This document shows, piece after piece, positions 1 through 8,111 of a stretch of 64,000 nucleotides of DNA. How positions within the stretch are numbered: position 1 is the stretch's first letter; each line of letters opens with the position of its first letter. The stretch lies in the NCBI RefSeq assembly GCF_004322755.1, contig NZ_CP036401.1, positions 992,001 to 1,056,000 of the forward strand. Reading direction: 5' to 3'. The notes below the pieces were generated by a model. That model worked only from the letters and a program-made list of their open reading frames with translations. It had not been told where the DNA came from and did no database searches. The position numbers and the translations under genes were made by a program. This DNA comes from Pseudoduganella albidiflava (GTDB lineage: Bacteria > Pseudomonadota > Gammaproteobacteria > Burkholderiales > Burkholderiaceae_D).

Positions 1-143
1 GCTTCCAGGCCGAGGCGCGAGGCGGCGGTGCGGACGTGGGCCAGCAATGCCTGGTGTCCACGGTGGACGCCGTCGAAATTGCCGATCGTGAGGGCGCAGG
101 GCGCACGGGACGCTGCGTTGGGAAGTCCGCGAAATACCTTCAT
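1..143 (-). CDS. ribF: RibF, bifunctional riboflavin kinase/FAD synthetase (N-terminal fragment)
   Basis: Only the first 47 codons are inside the window; the gene continues past base 1. The translated start reads MKVFRGLPNAASRAPCALTI and is followed by GNFDGVHRGH (residues 21-30), the nucleotidyl-transferase motif at the N-terminus of bacterial RibF. RibF phosphorylates riboflavin to FMN and adenylates FMN to FAD in the cytoplasm. The kinase domain is not visible here. The start ATG is at 141-143, and the next gene upstream is the TPR gene, separated by a terminator. Confidence 0.85.
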   Translation of the reverse strand, partial: MKVFRGLPNAASRAPCALTIGNFDGVHRGHQALLAHVRTAASRLGLE

Positions 144-244
144 GGATATGAAATCTTTTGCCTGAACCAGGGATTATACGGCGGTTTTACAAATTCACAT
201 GGGAAATGCCGCAGCGCACCAGAGCAGGCCGCTGGTGCCCATGT

Positions 245-279
245 AAAAAAGCGCCGCCTGCAGAGCAGGGCGGCGCTTT
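245..279 (-). terminator. Rho-independent terminator of the TPR gene
   Basis: A perfect 11-bp stem (248-258 paired with 269-279, GC-rich) encloses a 10-nt loop. On the minus strand it is followed by a run of six T (245-250). It lies 20 bp after the TPR stop codon. Confidence 0.85.
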
Positions 280-298
280 CCGGCGAGCGTGGCGGGGA

Positions 299-1546
299 TC
301 AGGCCGCGACGTTCGGGTTGTTGGCGTACAGGGTCCAGTAGCGGGCCAGGTCGGCTTCGCCGGCCGTGCCCTTGACGTTCTTCAGCGCGGAGATGGCCTG
401 CGACTTCTTGCCGGCGCTCAGCAGTGCAACGCCGTAGTGCAGCTTCATTTCTTCCGGACGGCGCGCGGTGCCGAACTTCAGGGCCTGGTCCATCAGGGCG
501 ATGCCTTGGTCGGCCTTGCCTGCCGACACCATGGCGTAGCCCATGTTGAACAGGCCGTCGGCATCCTTGTTGGCGATCAGCGTGGTCTGCTGGGTCGCCT
601 GCGCCGCGGTACTGTCGGCCAGGGTCTTGTTCGCCAGGTCTTTCAGGCGCTGGTGACGGGCCGCGTCGGTACCGGTGCCCAGCGCGCCTTTCTTGTAGCC
701 CTGGTCGATGATCTTGATCGCTTCAGGCGCATTGCCGGCTTGCAGTGCCAGCTGGGCCATTTCCATGTATTCCGAAGGCTTGCTCAGCTGGCCCAGCGCC
801 AGGCGCAGGCGCAGCACATCCAGGCCCAGGGTGCGCGAGAAGCCCGGCTTGCCCTGCACGCGGTTCAGCAGGTCGGCCCAGTAGCTGGCTTTCGGGTAGC
901 TGCCGGCCAGTTTCTCGATGGTCTGCACGTAGCCGGTCTTGTCGTTCTGCTTCAGCTGGATATTGGCCAGCATCTGCAGGTTTTCTTCCGACTGCTTGCC
1001 CGTCTTCAGCGCGGCGGCGGCTTCGTTGAAGCGGCCGCTGATGAAGTAGGTCTGCGTCAGCAGCTGCTGCATCGTCGAGTTGTTCGGGTTGTCCTTCAGC
1101 ACGCCCTGGATCGCGGTGATGGCTTTCGGGTAATCCTTGGCGCGGTAATACATGCCGGCCAGGCCTTCCTGGAACTTGCCTTTTTCAGCGGCCGACAGGC
1201 GGCCGGAGGCGATCAGCGTCTCGAACGCGCGGATGGCGGTCGGCGTGTCGCCCGCGGTCGAGGCGGCGGCGGCGCGCACGCGCTCGATCTGGTATTTCTC
1301 GAATTCAGTCTTGTTGCCGACGGCATCGGCGTCCTTCAGCTTGGCCACCGCTTCGCGGGCCTTGCCGCTGCTCAGCAGGCGCTGCGCTTCCTGCAATGGT
1401 TTGCCCACATCGGCACGGACCGTATCGGCAGCATGGGCAGCGGACACCAGGCCAGCCATGGGAGCTGCAGCGGTAAAGCCGATGGCGGCCATTACCAGGC
1501 CGAGATGGGCGAGACGGAACTTGGACATAAGCGAGGTATCTTTCAT
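299..1546 (-). CDS. Periplasmic tetratricopeptide-repeat protein
   Basis: About 415 residues with an N-terminal signal peptide (hydrophobic stretch, cleavage near AAHA/ADT around residue 40). The rest is TPR-like helical repeats, e.g. the stretches around GKFQEGLAGMYYRAKDYPKA and NMGYAMVSAGKADQGIALMD. TPR proteins act as scaffolds; no enzymatic motif is visible. It lies downstream of the TonB operon on the same strand but behind a strong terminator (1631-1666), so it is probably a separate transcript. TPR proteins are known partners of some TonB systems; a link here is inference. The start is uncertain: ATG 1546 or ATG 1528, neither with a clear ribosome binding site. Confidence 0.75.
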   Translation of the reverse strand: MKDTSLMSKFRLAHLGLVMAAIGFTAAAPMAGLVSAAHAADTVRADVGKPLQEAQRLLSSGKAREAVAKLKDADAVGNKTEFEKYQIERVRAAAASTAGDTPTAIRAFETLIASGRLSAAEKGKFQEGLAGMYYRAKDYPKAITAIQGVLKDNPNNSTMQQLLTQTYFISGRFNEAAAALKTGKQSEENLQMLANIQLKQNDKTGYVQTIEKLAGSYPKASYWADLLNRVQGKPGFSRTLGLDVLRLRLALGQLSKPSEYMEMAQLALQAGNAPEAIKIIDQGYKKGALGTGTDAARHQRLKDLANKTLADSTAAQATQQTTLIANKDADGLFNMGYAMVSAGKADQGIALMDQALKFGTARRPEEMKLHYGVALLSAGKKSQAISALKNVKGTAGEADLARYWTLYANNPNVAA

Positions 1547-1630
1547 CAAAAAACAAGAATAGGCAGGATAACCCGCCTATCGTGGAAAATAAAGAGCCGT
1601 ACTCCTGAGTTTCAAAAGTTACTCGCACTT

Positions 1631-1666
1631 ACAAAAATCGCGGTACCGAAGTACCGCGATTTTTGT
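1631..1666 (-). terminator. Terminator after the tonB-exbB-exbD-exbD operon
   Basis: A perfect inverted repeat with 16-nt arms (1631-1646 and 1651-1666) and a 4-nt CGAA loop. Each arm ends in a run of A or T, so it could stop transcription in either direction. It follows the last exbD by about 35 bp. Confidence 0.85.
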
Positions 1667-1700
1667 ATGCCAGGAATCGAAACTGTCCAGGAAAATACTT

Positions 1701-2132
1701 TTACTGGAACTGCTCGTTACCGACGAGGCCGATCTTCGTGACGCCCAGGCGCTGAGCCGCGGCCATCACGCCTGCAACGGCGTTGTACTCGACCAGCTTG
1801 TTGGGACGCAGGTGCACTTCCGGCTGGTCAGCCTGTGCCGCCACGTTCATCAGCTTCTGCTCCAGCGAAGCGCGATCCGGAACGGTCTGGCCATCCCACA
1901 GGATCGTGCCGTCGAAGTCGACGTCGATCGTCACGACCACCGGTTCCACCGTCGATGGCGGCGGCGTACCGACCGGCATGTTCAGGTTCACCGAGTGGTT
2001 CGCCTTTGGAATCGTAATAATCAGCATAATGATCAGCACCAGCATCACGTCGATGAGCGGTGTCATGTTCATTTCCATCATTGGTTCCGGATCCGCGCCT
2101 GAAGCGCTGCCCGAACCGACATTCATACTCAT
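1701..2132 (-). CDS. exbD: ExbD/TolR family biopolymer transport protein (second copy)
   Basis: A 143-residue protein with a short cytoplasmic N-terminus, one membrane segment (MTPLIDVMLVLIIMLIITIP, containing the Asp expected for proton coupling) and a periplasmic domain. It should form the inner-membrane proton-driven motor with ExbB that energises TonB. The start at 2132 is chosen because AAGGAA sits 8 nt upstream; an in-frame codon further upstream lacks a binding site. It is the second of two tandem exbD genes, 65 bp after the first. A tonB-exbB-exbD1-exbD2 order is known from Xanthomonas, where exbD2 has a specialised role. Confidence 0.9.
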   Translation of the reverse strand: MSMNVGSGSASGADPEPMMEMNMTPLIDVMLVLIIMLIITIPKANHSVNLNMPVGTPPPSTVEPVVVTIDVDFDGTILWDGQTVPDRASLEQKLMNVAAQADQPEVHLRPNKLVEYNAVAGVMAAAQRLGVTKIGLVGNEQFQ

Positions 2133-2197
2133 GGGTGTGTTCCTTATAGAAGACTGCCCGGCGGCTCGCAAACAATCTCGCCGTCCGGGCAGGGGCC

Positions 2198-2626
2198 TTA
2201 CATCTTGTCAGGCGGTTCGGTGATGAAACCAACCTTCTGGATGCCAGCGCGCTGGGTCGTGAAGATCACCCGACCGATGGACTCATACTTGACTTCTTTA
2301 TCGCCACGTACGTGTACTTCGGGTTGCGGCACCTTCACAGCCTCGACCTTCAGAAAATCGAACAACTCATTAGTGTCCGCCATTTTCTTCTGATTCCAGT
2401 AGATGTCACCGTCCTTGTTGACGACGATATTGACATTTTCCGGTTTGGTTTGAATAACCTGGTTGACCTCTTCCGGCAGAGTAATCTTCTGCAGTTTGAG
2501 AACGACCGGGCTGGTAATCAGGAAGATGATCAGGAGAACCAACATGATGTCCACGAGGGGCGTCGTGTTGATCTCCGACATTACCTGGTCTTCACCGCCG
2601 CTATCGGAGCCTACGGACATCGACAT
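2198..2626 (-). CDS. exbD: ExbD/TolR family biopolymer transport protein (first copy)
   Basis: A 142-residue ExbD with a single transmembrane helix (INTTPLVDIMLVLLIIFLIT) carrying the conserved Asp, followed by a periplasmic domain. With ExbB it forms the proton channel that drives TonB. It starts only 4 bp after the exbB stop codon, so the two are translationally coupled. It differs clearly from the downstream paralogue at 1701-2132, especially in the periplasmic domain, so the pair is an old duplication. Confidence 0.93.
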   Translation of the reverse strand: MSMSVGSDSGGEDQVMSEINTTPLVDIMLVLLIIFLITSPVVLKLQKITLPEEVNQVIQTKPENVNIVVNKDGDIYWNQKKMADTNELFDFLKVEAVKVPQPEVHVRGDKEVKYESIGRVIFTTQRAGIQKVGFITEPPDKM

Positions 2627-2630
2627 GGTA

Positions 2631-3569
2631 TTAGCCTACTTTTTTCGCACGACCAACGGATTCGGCAGTGGACATCGCGCCAGAGATCAGCACGGAGTGC
2701 ACGTCTGCAGCGAAGGTACGCACTTCTTCCATTGCGGACTTGTTACGACGCACCAGCCAGTTGTAGCCCAGAACGGCAGGAACTGCCACTGCCAGACCAG
2801 CTGCCGTCATGATCAGTGCTTCACCCACGGGACCTGCAACCTTGTCGATCGACGCGTTACCGGTCATACCGATGTTGGTCAGTGCACCGTAAATACCCCA
2901 CACCGTACCGAACAGACCGATGAACGGTGCGGTCGAACCAACGGTTGCCAGGAACGACAGGCCATCTTGCAGGCGCGACTGGACTTTGTCCACGGCGCGC
3001 TGGATCGACATCGTCACCCAGGTCGACAGGTCGATCTGCTCCAGCAGGGCGCCATCGTGGTGGGCGGAAGCCTTGGTGCCGGATTCAGCGATGAAGCGGA
3101 ACGGCGAACCTTCGGCCAGGGTCGTGGTGCCGGCAGCGATCGACGATGCCTTCCAGAACTTGGCGGAGGTTTCCTTGGCTTGACGCATGATCTTCATCTG
3201 ATCCAGGAACTTGGTGATGATGATGTACCAGGTACCGATCGACATGATCGACATGATGATGATGGAACCTTTGGCAACCGGCCCCGAATTCCACACGGCT
3301 TTAGGGCCGAACGGGTTTTCGACCTCTTCCGCGCCAGCGCCGCCGTGGCCGCCGGCATCGGCTGCCGGGGCTGCTGCATCGGCAGCCGGTGCGGCTGCTG
3401 CATCGGCTGCCGGTGCTGCTGCCGCTTCCGCTGCCGGAGCTGCAGGTGCGTCTGCAGCGGCCGCGGCAGGTGCATCGGCCATCGCCGGTGCACTCACCAG
3501 GGCGGATGCTGCGGTCACCGAGAACAGCACAGCGGCCAGTACAGCGGACAAACGGGTATTCTTAAACAT
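2631..3569 (-). CDS. exbB: ExbB, MotA/TolQ/ExbB proton-channel protein
   Basis: A 312-residue protein with a signal-peptide-like N-terminus (to about residue 31), a low-complexity Ala/Pro/Asp linker (about 32-75), and the ExbB core with three membrane segments (about 98-118, 205-235, 250-278), including FLATVGSTAPFIGLFGTVWG. It powers TonB with ExbD by proton flow across the inner membrane. The start at 3569 has GGAGGA at good spacing. The N-terminal Ala-rich extension is absent from E. coli ExbB. The gene lies 78 bp after tonB and 4 bp before exbD. Confidence 0.93.
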   Translation of the reverse strand: MFKNTRLSAVLAAVLFSVTAASALVSAPAMADAPAAAAADAPAAPAAEAAAAPAADAAAAPAADAAAPAADAGGHGGAGAEEVENPFGPKAVWNSGPVAKGSIIIMSIMSIGTWYIIITKFLDQMKIMRQAKETSAKFWKASSIAAGTTTLAEGSPFRFIAESGTKASAHHDGALLEQIDLSTWVTMSIQRAVDKVQSRLQDGLSFLATVGSTAPFIGLFGTVWGIYGALTNIGMTGNASIDKVAGPVGEALIMTAAGLAVAVPAVLGYNWLVRRNKSAMEEVRTFAADVHSVLISGAMSTAESVGRAKKVG

Positions 3570-3647
3570 GCTTCCTCCAAATTGATAAAAGATCAGTTCG
3601 CTGAACGTAACGACAACGAATCTTGCTAAATGAGACTTTGTCTCGGG

Positions 3648-4307
3648 TTATTCCAGCGTCCAGACGTATTGCATTTGCATCCACGCTTGTTCCGGCTTGC
3701 CGTCAACCATGGTCGGCTTGAACTTGCACTTGCCGATACCATTCACAGCTGCCTTGTCCAAGTCCCGGAAGCCACTGGATTTCACGATCTTGGAGTCGGC
3801 AACGCGGCCGTCGACCCCAATCAGGAACGATAAGGTTACCGTGCCCGTTTCTTCGTTACGCAGCGACGACTTCGGCCATTCCGGCTTCGCGCAGGTGCTG
3901 AAGTCAGCCACTGCAGGAATACGCACGGACTGGGCCGGTGGCGCCGGCGGTGCAGGAGGTGCCGGTGGTGCCGGTTTCGCCAGTTCGTTCGTTGCCGGCT
4001 TGACGTTGGTCGCGTTGGCGATCACATTCTGCGGCGGTGGCGGCTGCTGCACGTTCACTTCGACTGGCGGAATGAACGGCGGTGGCGGTGCTTTCATCTC
4101 CGGCGGCGGTGGCGGCGGTGGCAGCTCCTTCGGTGGTGGAGGAGCAACCTCTTCGATGATCTTGGTTTCGACTGGCTCGATCATTTTGCTGATCATCTTC
4201 TTACCCAAGCCTGTCACGATCCCGTAGCCAGCGATGATATGCAAGGCCACCACTACCACGACGCCGGTATAGTTCTTTTTGACCTTCCCGTTATCACTAA
4301 AATTCAT
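3648..4307 (-). CDS. tonB: TonB family energy transducer
   Basis: About 219 residues: a short cytoplasmic part, one N-terminal membrane anchor (YTGVVVVVALHIIAGYGIV, about residues 13-31), a proline-rich periplasmic spacer (PPPP runs around residues 57-80 and a PAPPAPPAPPAPPA run near 115), and a C-terminal TonB domain (about 135-219). TonB transmits inner-membrane proton energy to outer-membrane receptors for siderophores, glycans or cobalamin. The ATG at 4307 is preceded by GGAGAAAG; an in-frame TTG five codons upstream overlaps that site and is unlikely. First gene of the operon. Confidence 0.92.
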   Translation of the reverse strand: MNFSDNGKVKKNYTGVVVVVALHIIAGYGIVTGLGKKMISKMIEPVETKIIEEVAPPPPKELPPPPPPPEMKAPPPPFIPPVEVNVQQPPPPQNVIANATNVKPATNELAKPAPPAPPAPPAPPAQSVRIPAVADFSTCAKPEWPKSSLRNEETGTVTLSFLIGVDGRVADSKIVKSSGFRDLDKAAVNGIGKCKFKPTMVDGKPEQAWMQMQYVWTLE

Positions 4308-4387
4308 GCCTGCTTTCTCCAATACCTACTCTACTCGAACCCCAAAATAGCGACACAAAGCTACAGCCGCATCCGGGACGTCGGCGA

Positions 4388-4416
4388 ATTATACATACGA
4401 ATTCTTCATTGTACAT
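4388..4416 (-). promoter_or_regulatory. Candidate promoter of the tonB operon
   Basis: An exact TATAAT on the minus strand (plus 4388-4393) lies about 75 bp before the tonB start in AT-rich sequence. The -35 region (plus 4411-4416) does not match TTGACA, so an activator or a different spacing may apply. No clear Fur box was seen. Confidence 0.35.
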
Positions 4417-4420
4417 AGAA

Positions 4421-5033
4421 TTTTGGGCTCAAAAAACTGGTTAAATTTCATGCCCTTAGCTGCACACCTGCACCAATCTGGCGTCCGTTCCAGGGCACCG
4501 CTGACCAACGCTGTGCAAGCCTGTCAGGCAATGCCATGAAGTTTTCCGAATGCGAAAAAAACAGAATTTTCTGCGCGCTTTCCTCCCTTCGAGCAATGTA
4601 AAATTTGGTACCGAATTTTGCTTTTTCTACATAATGGGAGCGGTACCTTGGCCTCTCCAGTATATGCAGTTTACGGGCCGGGTGGAGCACCCGATTACAA
4701 AAAAACAAGCTTGAAAGTTCACTACAGAAAATCTGCCGAGATCGCGGCGAAATGTAAGTGCGGTCCAGCCGATCTGTCAAGGCGGTCAGACCAGTCTGCG
4801 GCAAACGGGAGAGCGGATGACAGTTTCAGGATGACGCGCGGTTATCCGTCACAAGGAGGCGCCGCCTGGGTATACAGAAGGCCAGCGGAAAGGCGGGCAG
4901 GAAGACAAGCAGGAGGTCAGCAGGAAGGTCAGCAGAAAGTCAGCAGGAAGGTCAGCAGAAAGTCAGCAGGAAGGAAAGGCCGGGTAGGAGGGCGTTGAAC
5001 GGCCTGGTTTGCCCGCCTCGTACACGATGAAAA
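4421..5033 (+). other. Long gene-free interval between tonB and spoVR
   Basis: This interval upstream of the tonB operon and downstream of spoVR contains no convincing gene. Open frames on both strands have neither a binding site nor recognisable protein character. It holds an AT-rich section (about 4535-4640), two copies of a GGTACC-centred motif, and the short tandem repeat listed separately. Confidence 0.5.
4916..4973. repeat. Tandem repeat, 23-bp period
   Basis: Alternating units GTCAGCAGGAAG (12 bp) and GTCAGCAGAAA (11 bp) run head to tail, giving two and a half copies of a 23-bp unit. There is no spacer and no CRISPR-like structure. Confidence 0.85.
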
Positions 5034-5073
5034 CGCCGGCGCCGGGCAACCATCTGGCTGGCCGGCGCCGGCG
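5034..5073 (-). terminator. Terminator of the prkA-yeaH-spoVR operon
   Basis: A perfect 12-bp GC-only stem (5034-5045 with 5062-5073) has a 16-nt loop and, on the minus strand, is followed by TTTT. It begins about 28 bp after the spoVR stop codon. Confidence 0.7.
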
Positions 5074-5100
5074 GGAGCGGTGGACTGCCCGTGAGTGAGT

Positions 5101-6642
5101 TCAGATCAGGCGGCCGCGCTTTTCACGCTTGCATTCGAGCGTACTGATCAACTTGCCTTCCGGGGATACGGTATCGAGGTGCACATCGAAGCCCCACAGC
5201 CGCGCGACATGCTTGAGCACCTCGTGGGCCTGCTGGTTCAGTGGCCGGCGGTTGAACTGGGTGTGCCGCAAGGTCAGTGCCCGGTCATCCCGCGTATTGA
5301 CGGACCAGACCTGGATGTTCGGCTCCCGGTTGCCCAGGTTGTACTGGTCGGCCAGCTGCTGGCGCACGTACCGGTAACCCATTTCATCGTGGATGGCCGA
5401 CACGGACAGCTTTTCGTTGCGGTCGTCGTCCAGGACGGCGAAGAAGTGGAATTCCCGGATCAGCCGTGGCGACAGGTATTGGGCGATGAAGCTTTCATCC
5501 TTGAAGTTGCGCATCGCGAAATGCAGCGTTTGCTTCCAGTCGCTGCCCGCGATGTCCGGGAACCATTCGCGGTCCTCGGCCGTCGGGTTTTCACAGATGC
5601 GGCGGATGTCCGTCATCATCGCGAAACCCAGCGCATACGGATTGATGCCATTGTAATAGGGGCTGTGCACCGGCGGCTGGTAGACCACGTTGGTATGGCT
5701 CTTCAGGAATTCCATCATGAAGCCGTCGCCGATCACGCCTTCGTCATACAGCTGGTTCAGGATGGTGTAGTGCCAGAACGTGGCCCAGCCCTCGTTCATC
5801 ACCTGGGTTTGCCGCTGCGGGTAGAAGTATTGCGAGATCTTGCGCACGATGCGCACCAGTTCGCGCTGCCACGGTTCCAGCAGGGGCGCGTACTTCTCGA
5901 TGAAGTACAGCAGGTTTTCCTCGGGCTCGGGCGGGAAGCGCGTGGGCGACTGCGCCACCGTTTCCTCTTCGGCCTTGCGCGGCAGCGTGCGCCACAGTTC
6001 GTTGATCTGCGATTGCAGGTAGGCTTCGCGTTCCTTCTGGCGGCGCTGCTCCTGCGCCAGCGACAGCTTGGCCGGCCGCTTGTAGCGGTCCACGCCATAG
6101 TTCTGGATGGCGTGGCAGGAATCGAGCAGCAGCTCGACGGCATCGATGCCGTGCCGCTGCTCGCACTCGGCGATGTAGTTCTTGGCGAACACCATGTAGT
6201 CGATGATCGCTTCCGCATCGGTCCAGGTGCGGAACAGGTAATTCCCCTTGAAGAAGGAATTGTGGCCGTAGGCCGCGTGCGCGATCACCAGCGCCTGCAT
6301 CGTCAGGCTGTTTTCCTCCATCAGGTAGGCGATGCAGGGATTGCTGTTGATGACGATCTCGTAGGCCAGGCCCATCTGGCCGCGCTTGTAGCCTTTTTCC
6401 GTGGACAGGAAGTGCTTGCCGAACGACCAGTGGCTGTACGAGACGGGCATGCCGACGGACGTGTAGGCATCCATCATCTGCTCGGCCGTGATGATCTCGA
6501 GCTGGTTCGGGTAGGTATCGAGGCCGAAACTCTCGGCCACGCGCTTGATTTCCTCGTGGGCCTGCTCGATCAGCTCGAATGTCCATTCCGACTGTTCCGG
6601 CAGCGCGCGCGGGTGGGGCGGTCGCTTCATCATCTGGTTCAT
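5101..6642 (-). CDS. spoVR: SpoVR family protein (YcgB-like)
   Basis: A 513-residue protein of the SpoVR/YcgB family, recognised by length and by stretches such as QLEIITAEQMMDAYTSVGMP, YSHWSFGKHF and ETDPYALGFAM-like segments (here NPYALGFAM). The Bacillus homologue affects spore cortex; in non-sporing proteobacteria the role is unknown but the gene travels with prkA and yeaH in a stress/starvation operon. Its ATG overlaps the yeaH stop codon (TAATG), showing translational coupling. Last gene of the operon. Confidence 0.92.
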   Translation of the reverse strand: MNQMMKRPPHPRALPEQSEWTFELIEQAHEEIKRVAESFGLDTYPNQLEIITAEQMMDAYTSVGMPVSYSHWSFGKHFLSTEKGYKRGQMGLAYEIVINSNPCIAYLMEENSLTMQALVIAHAAYGHNSFFKGNYLFRTWTDAEAIIDYMVFAKNYIAECEQRHGIDAVELLLDSCHAIQNYGVDRYKRPAKLSLAQEQRRQKEREAYLQSQINELWRTLPRKAEEETVAQSPTRFPPEPEENLLYFIEKYAPLLEPWQRELVRIVRKISQYFYPQRQTQVMNEGWATFWHYTILNQLYDEGVIGDGFMMEFLKSHTNVVYQPPVHSPYYNGINPYALGFAMMTDIRRICENPTAEDREWFPDIAGSDWKQTLHFAMRNFKDESFIAQYLSPRLIREFHFFAVLDDDRNEKLSVSAIHDEMGYRYVRQQLADQYNLGNREPNIQVWSVNTRDDRALTLRHTQFNRRPLNQQAHEVLKHVARLWGFDVHLDTVSPEGKLISTLECKREKRGRLI

Positions 6643-7910
6643 TATTTTGGCTGTTTCTTGAACAGTTCACGGAACACCGGATAGATGTCGGCCGGTGTGA
6701 CAATTTTCTGCATCGCGAAGTGGTGGTGGATCTCCGGCACCTGCGCATACTGTTCCCACAGGTTCTGCGGCGGGCCATCGGTGATTTCCACATAAGTGTA
6801 GTACTGCACCTTCGGCATGATCGTGTTGGTCAGCAGCTGGCGGCACAGCACCGAGTCGTTATCCCAGTTGTCGCCGTCCGATGCCTGGGCCACGTAGCTG
6901 TTCCACTGGCCGGCGCCGTAGCGCTCGTCGATGATCTTGTTGAGCAGGTTCAGCGCCGACGACACCACCGTGCCGCCCGACTCGCGCGAATGGAAGAACT
7001 CGTGCTCGTCCACTTCGGCCGCCGCCGTGTGGTGGCGGATGAAAACCACCTCGATCTTGTCGTACACCCGCTTCAGGAACAGGTACAGCAGGATGAAGAA
7101 GCGCTTCGCGGTATCCTTGCGCTGCTCGTCCATCGAACCGGAGACGTCCATAATGCAGAACATCACGGCCTGTGTCATCGGCTTGGGAATCTTAATGCGG
7201 TTGCTGTAGCGCAGGTCGAACGGATCGATGTAGGGAATCGCCAGCAGCTTGGTGTGCAGGTGATGGATGCGCTTTTTCAGCTCGACGACGCGGAAATCGT
7301 CCAGCGGCACGTCGGCCAGCAGCAAGGTTTCCAGTTCCTGTTCGGCTTCGGCGAGCGCCTTGCGCGACGGGCCGCCGACGGCGATGCGCCGCCCCAGTGC
7401 ACCGCGCAGGGAGCGCAGCACGTGGATGTTGCTGGGCGTGCCGGACACGGTATAGCCGGCGCGCTGGCTCTTGAAATCGGTGGTGGCGGTGAGTTGCGTT
7501 TTGACCAGGTTCGGCAGCTCGAGGTCTTCAAAGAAGTAATTCATGAATTCTTCGCGCGACAGTTCGAAGATGAAGTCATCCTCGGAGGTCTGGTCGCTGT
7601 TGCCTGCCTTGCCGCGGCCGGAGCCGCCGCCGCCCTTCGGCCGGGCGATCTGGTCGCCCTTCTGGTATTCCTGGTTGCCGGGATTGACGACTTCCCATAC
7701 GCCGCCATGGGCATGCCCGAAGGAAGGCTCGTTCACGTCCTTGACGGGAATCGAGACCTTCTCGCCATTTTCAATGTCGGTGATCGAACGGCCCTTGATG
7801 GCGCGCCCGACCGCGTCCTTGATCTGGGCCTTGTAGCGGCGCAAGAACCGTTCGCGGTTGACCGCGGACTTGTTCTTGCCCTGCAGCCGTCTGTCAATTA
7901 GGTAACTCAA
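6642..7910 (-). CDS. yeaH: YeaH/YhbH family protein (DUF444)
   Basis: A 422-residue protein starting MSYLIDRRLQGKNKSAVNRE, close to E. coli YeaH. A von Willebrand A-like half carries a MIDAS motif DVSGS (residues 255-259). A Gly-rich linker lies near 92-100. YeaH works with the PrkA/YeaG kinase in sustained starvation responses; its biochemical role is not settled. The start codon is TTG: family alignment demands this N-terminus, and AGGGGG lies 6 nt upstream. It sits between prkA and spoVR. Confidence 0.92.
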   Translation of the reverse strand: MSYLIDRRLQGKNKSAVNRERFLRRYKAQIKDAVGRAIKGRSITDIENGEKVSIPVKDVNEPSFGHAHGGVWEVVNPGNQEYQKGDQIARPKGGGGSGRGKAGNSDQTSEDDFIFELSREEFMNYFFEDLELPNLVKTQLTATTDFKSQRAGYTVSGTPSNIHVLRSLRGALGRRIAVGGPSRKALAEAEQELETLLLADVPLDDFRVVELKKRIHHLHTKLLAIPYIDPFDLRYSNRIKIPKPMTQAVMFCIMDVSGSMDEQRKDTAKRFFILLYLFLKRVYDKIEVVFIRHHTAAAEVDEHEFFHSRESGGTVVSSALNLLNKIIDERYGAGQWNSYVAQASDGDNWDNDSVLCRQLLTNTIMPKVQYYTYVEITDGPPQNLWEQYAQVPEIHHHFAMQKIVTPADIYPVFRELFKKQPK

Positions 7911-8111
7911 ATCAATCCCCCTAGTAGGGCCGCGATAAACCTACTGCGCGTTGCATTTCGGGTCCTGCAGTGCTCATCGTACTAAAGTACGATTCCGCGC
8001 TTCGACCCGAACTGCCGCCGCTCGCTACGGTTTCTCGCGGCCCCTTTACGCTGTAAGCCGTGAACTCAACTGGGAAGGTGCAATCTACGGCTTATTATGG
8101 CACTGACAGCC
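7911..8111 (-). other. prkA-yeaH spacer with a short palindrome
   Basis: This 200-bp spacer inside the operon codes for nothing visible. It holds the palindrome TCGTACT-AA-AGTACGA (7977-7992) flanked by GC-rich sequence. It may be an intercistronic RNA hairpin or a REP-like element; I cannot tell without a genome-wide count. Confidence 0.4.

Noticed and set aside
4308..4450. Fur box upstream of tonB
   Set aside because: The AT-rich stretch has no acceptable match to the GATAATGATAATCATTATC-type consensus.
4916..4973. Short direct repeats considered as a CRISPR array
   Set aside because: Units are contiguous with no unique spacers and no cas genes occur in the window. The same applies to 44891-44995 and 63784-63848.
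4448..4998. Two small open frames (minus 4448-4804, plus 4618-4998) in the tonB-spoVR gap
   Set aside because: No binding site, unnatural composition, and the second runs through the tandem repeat.
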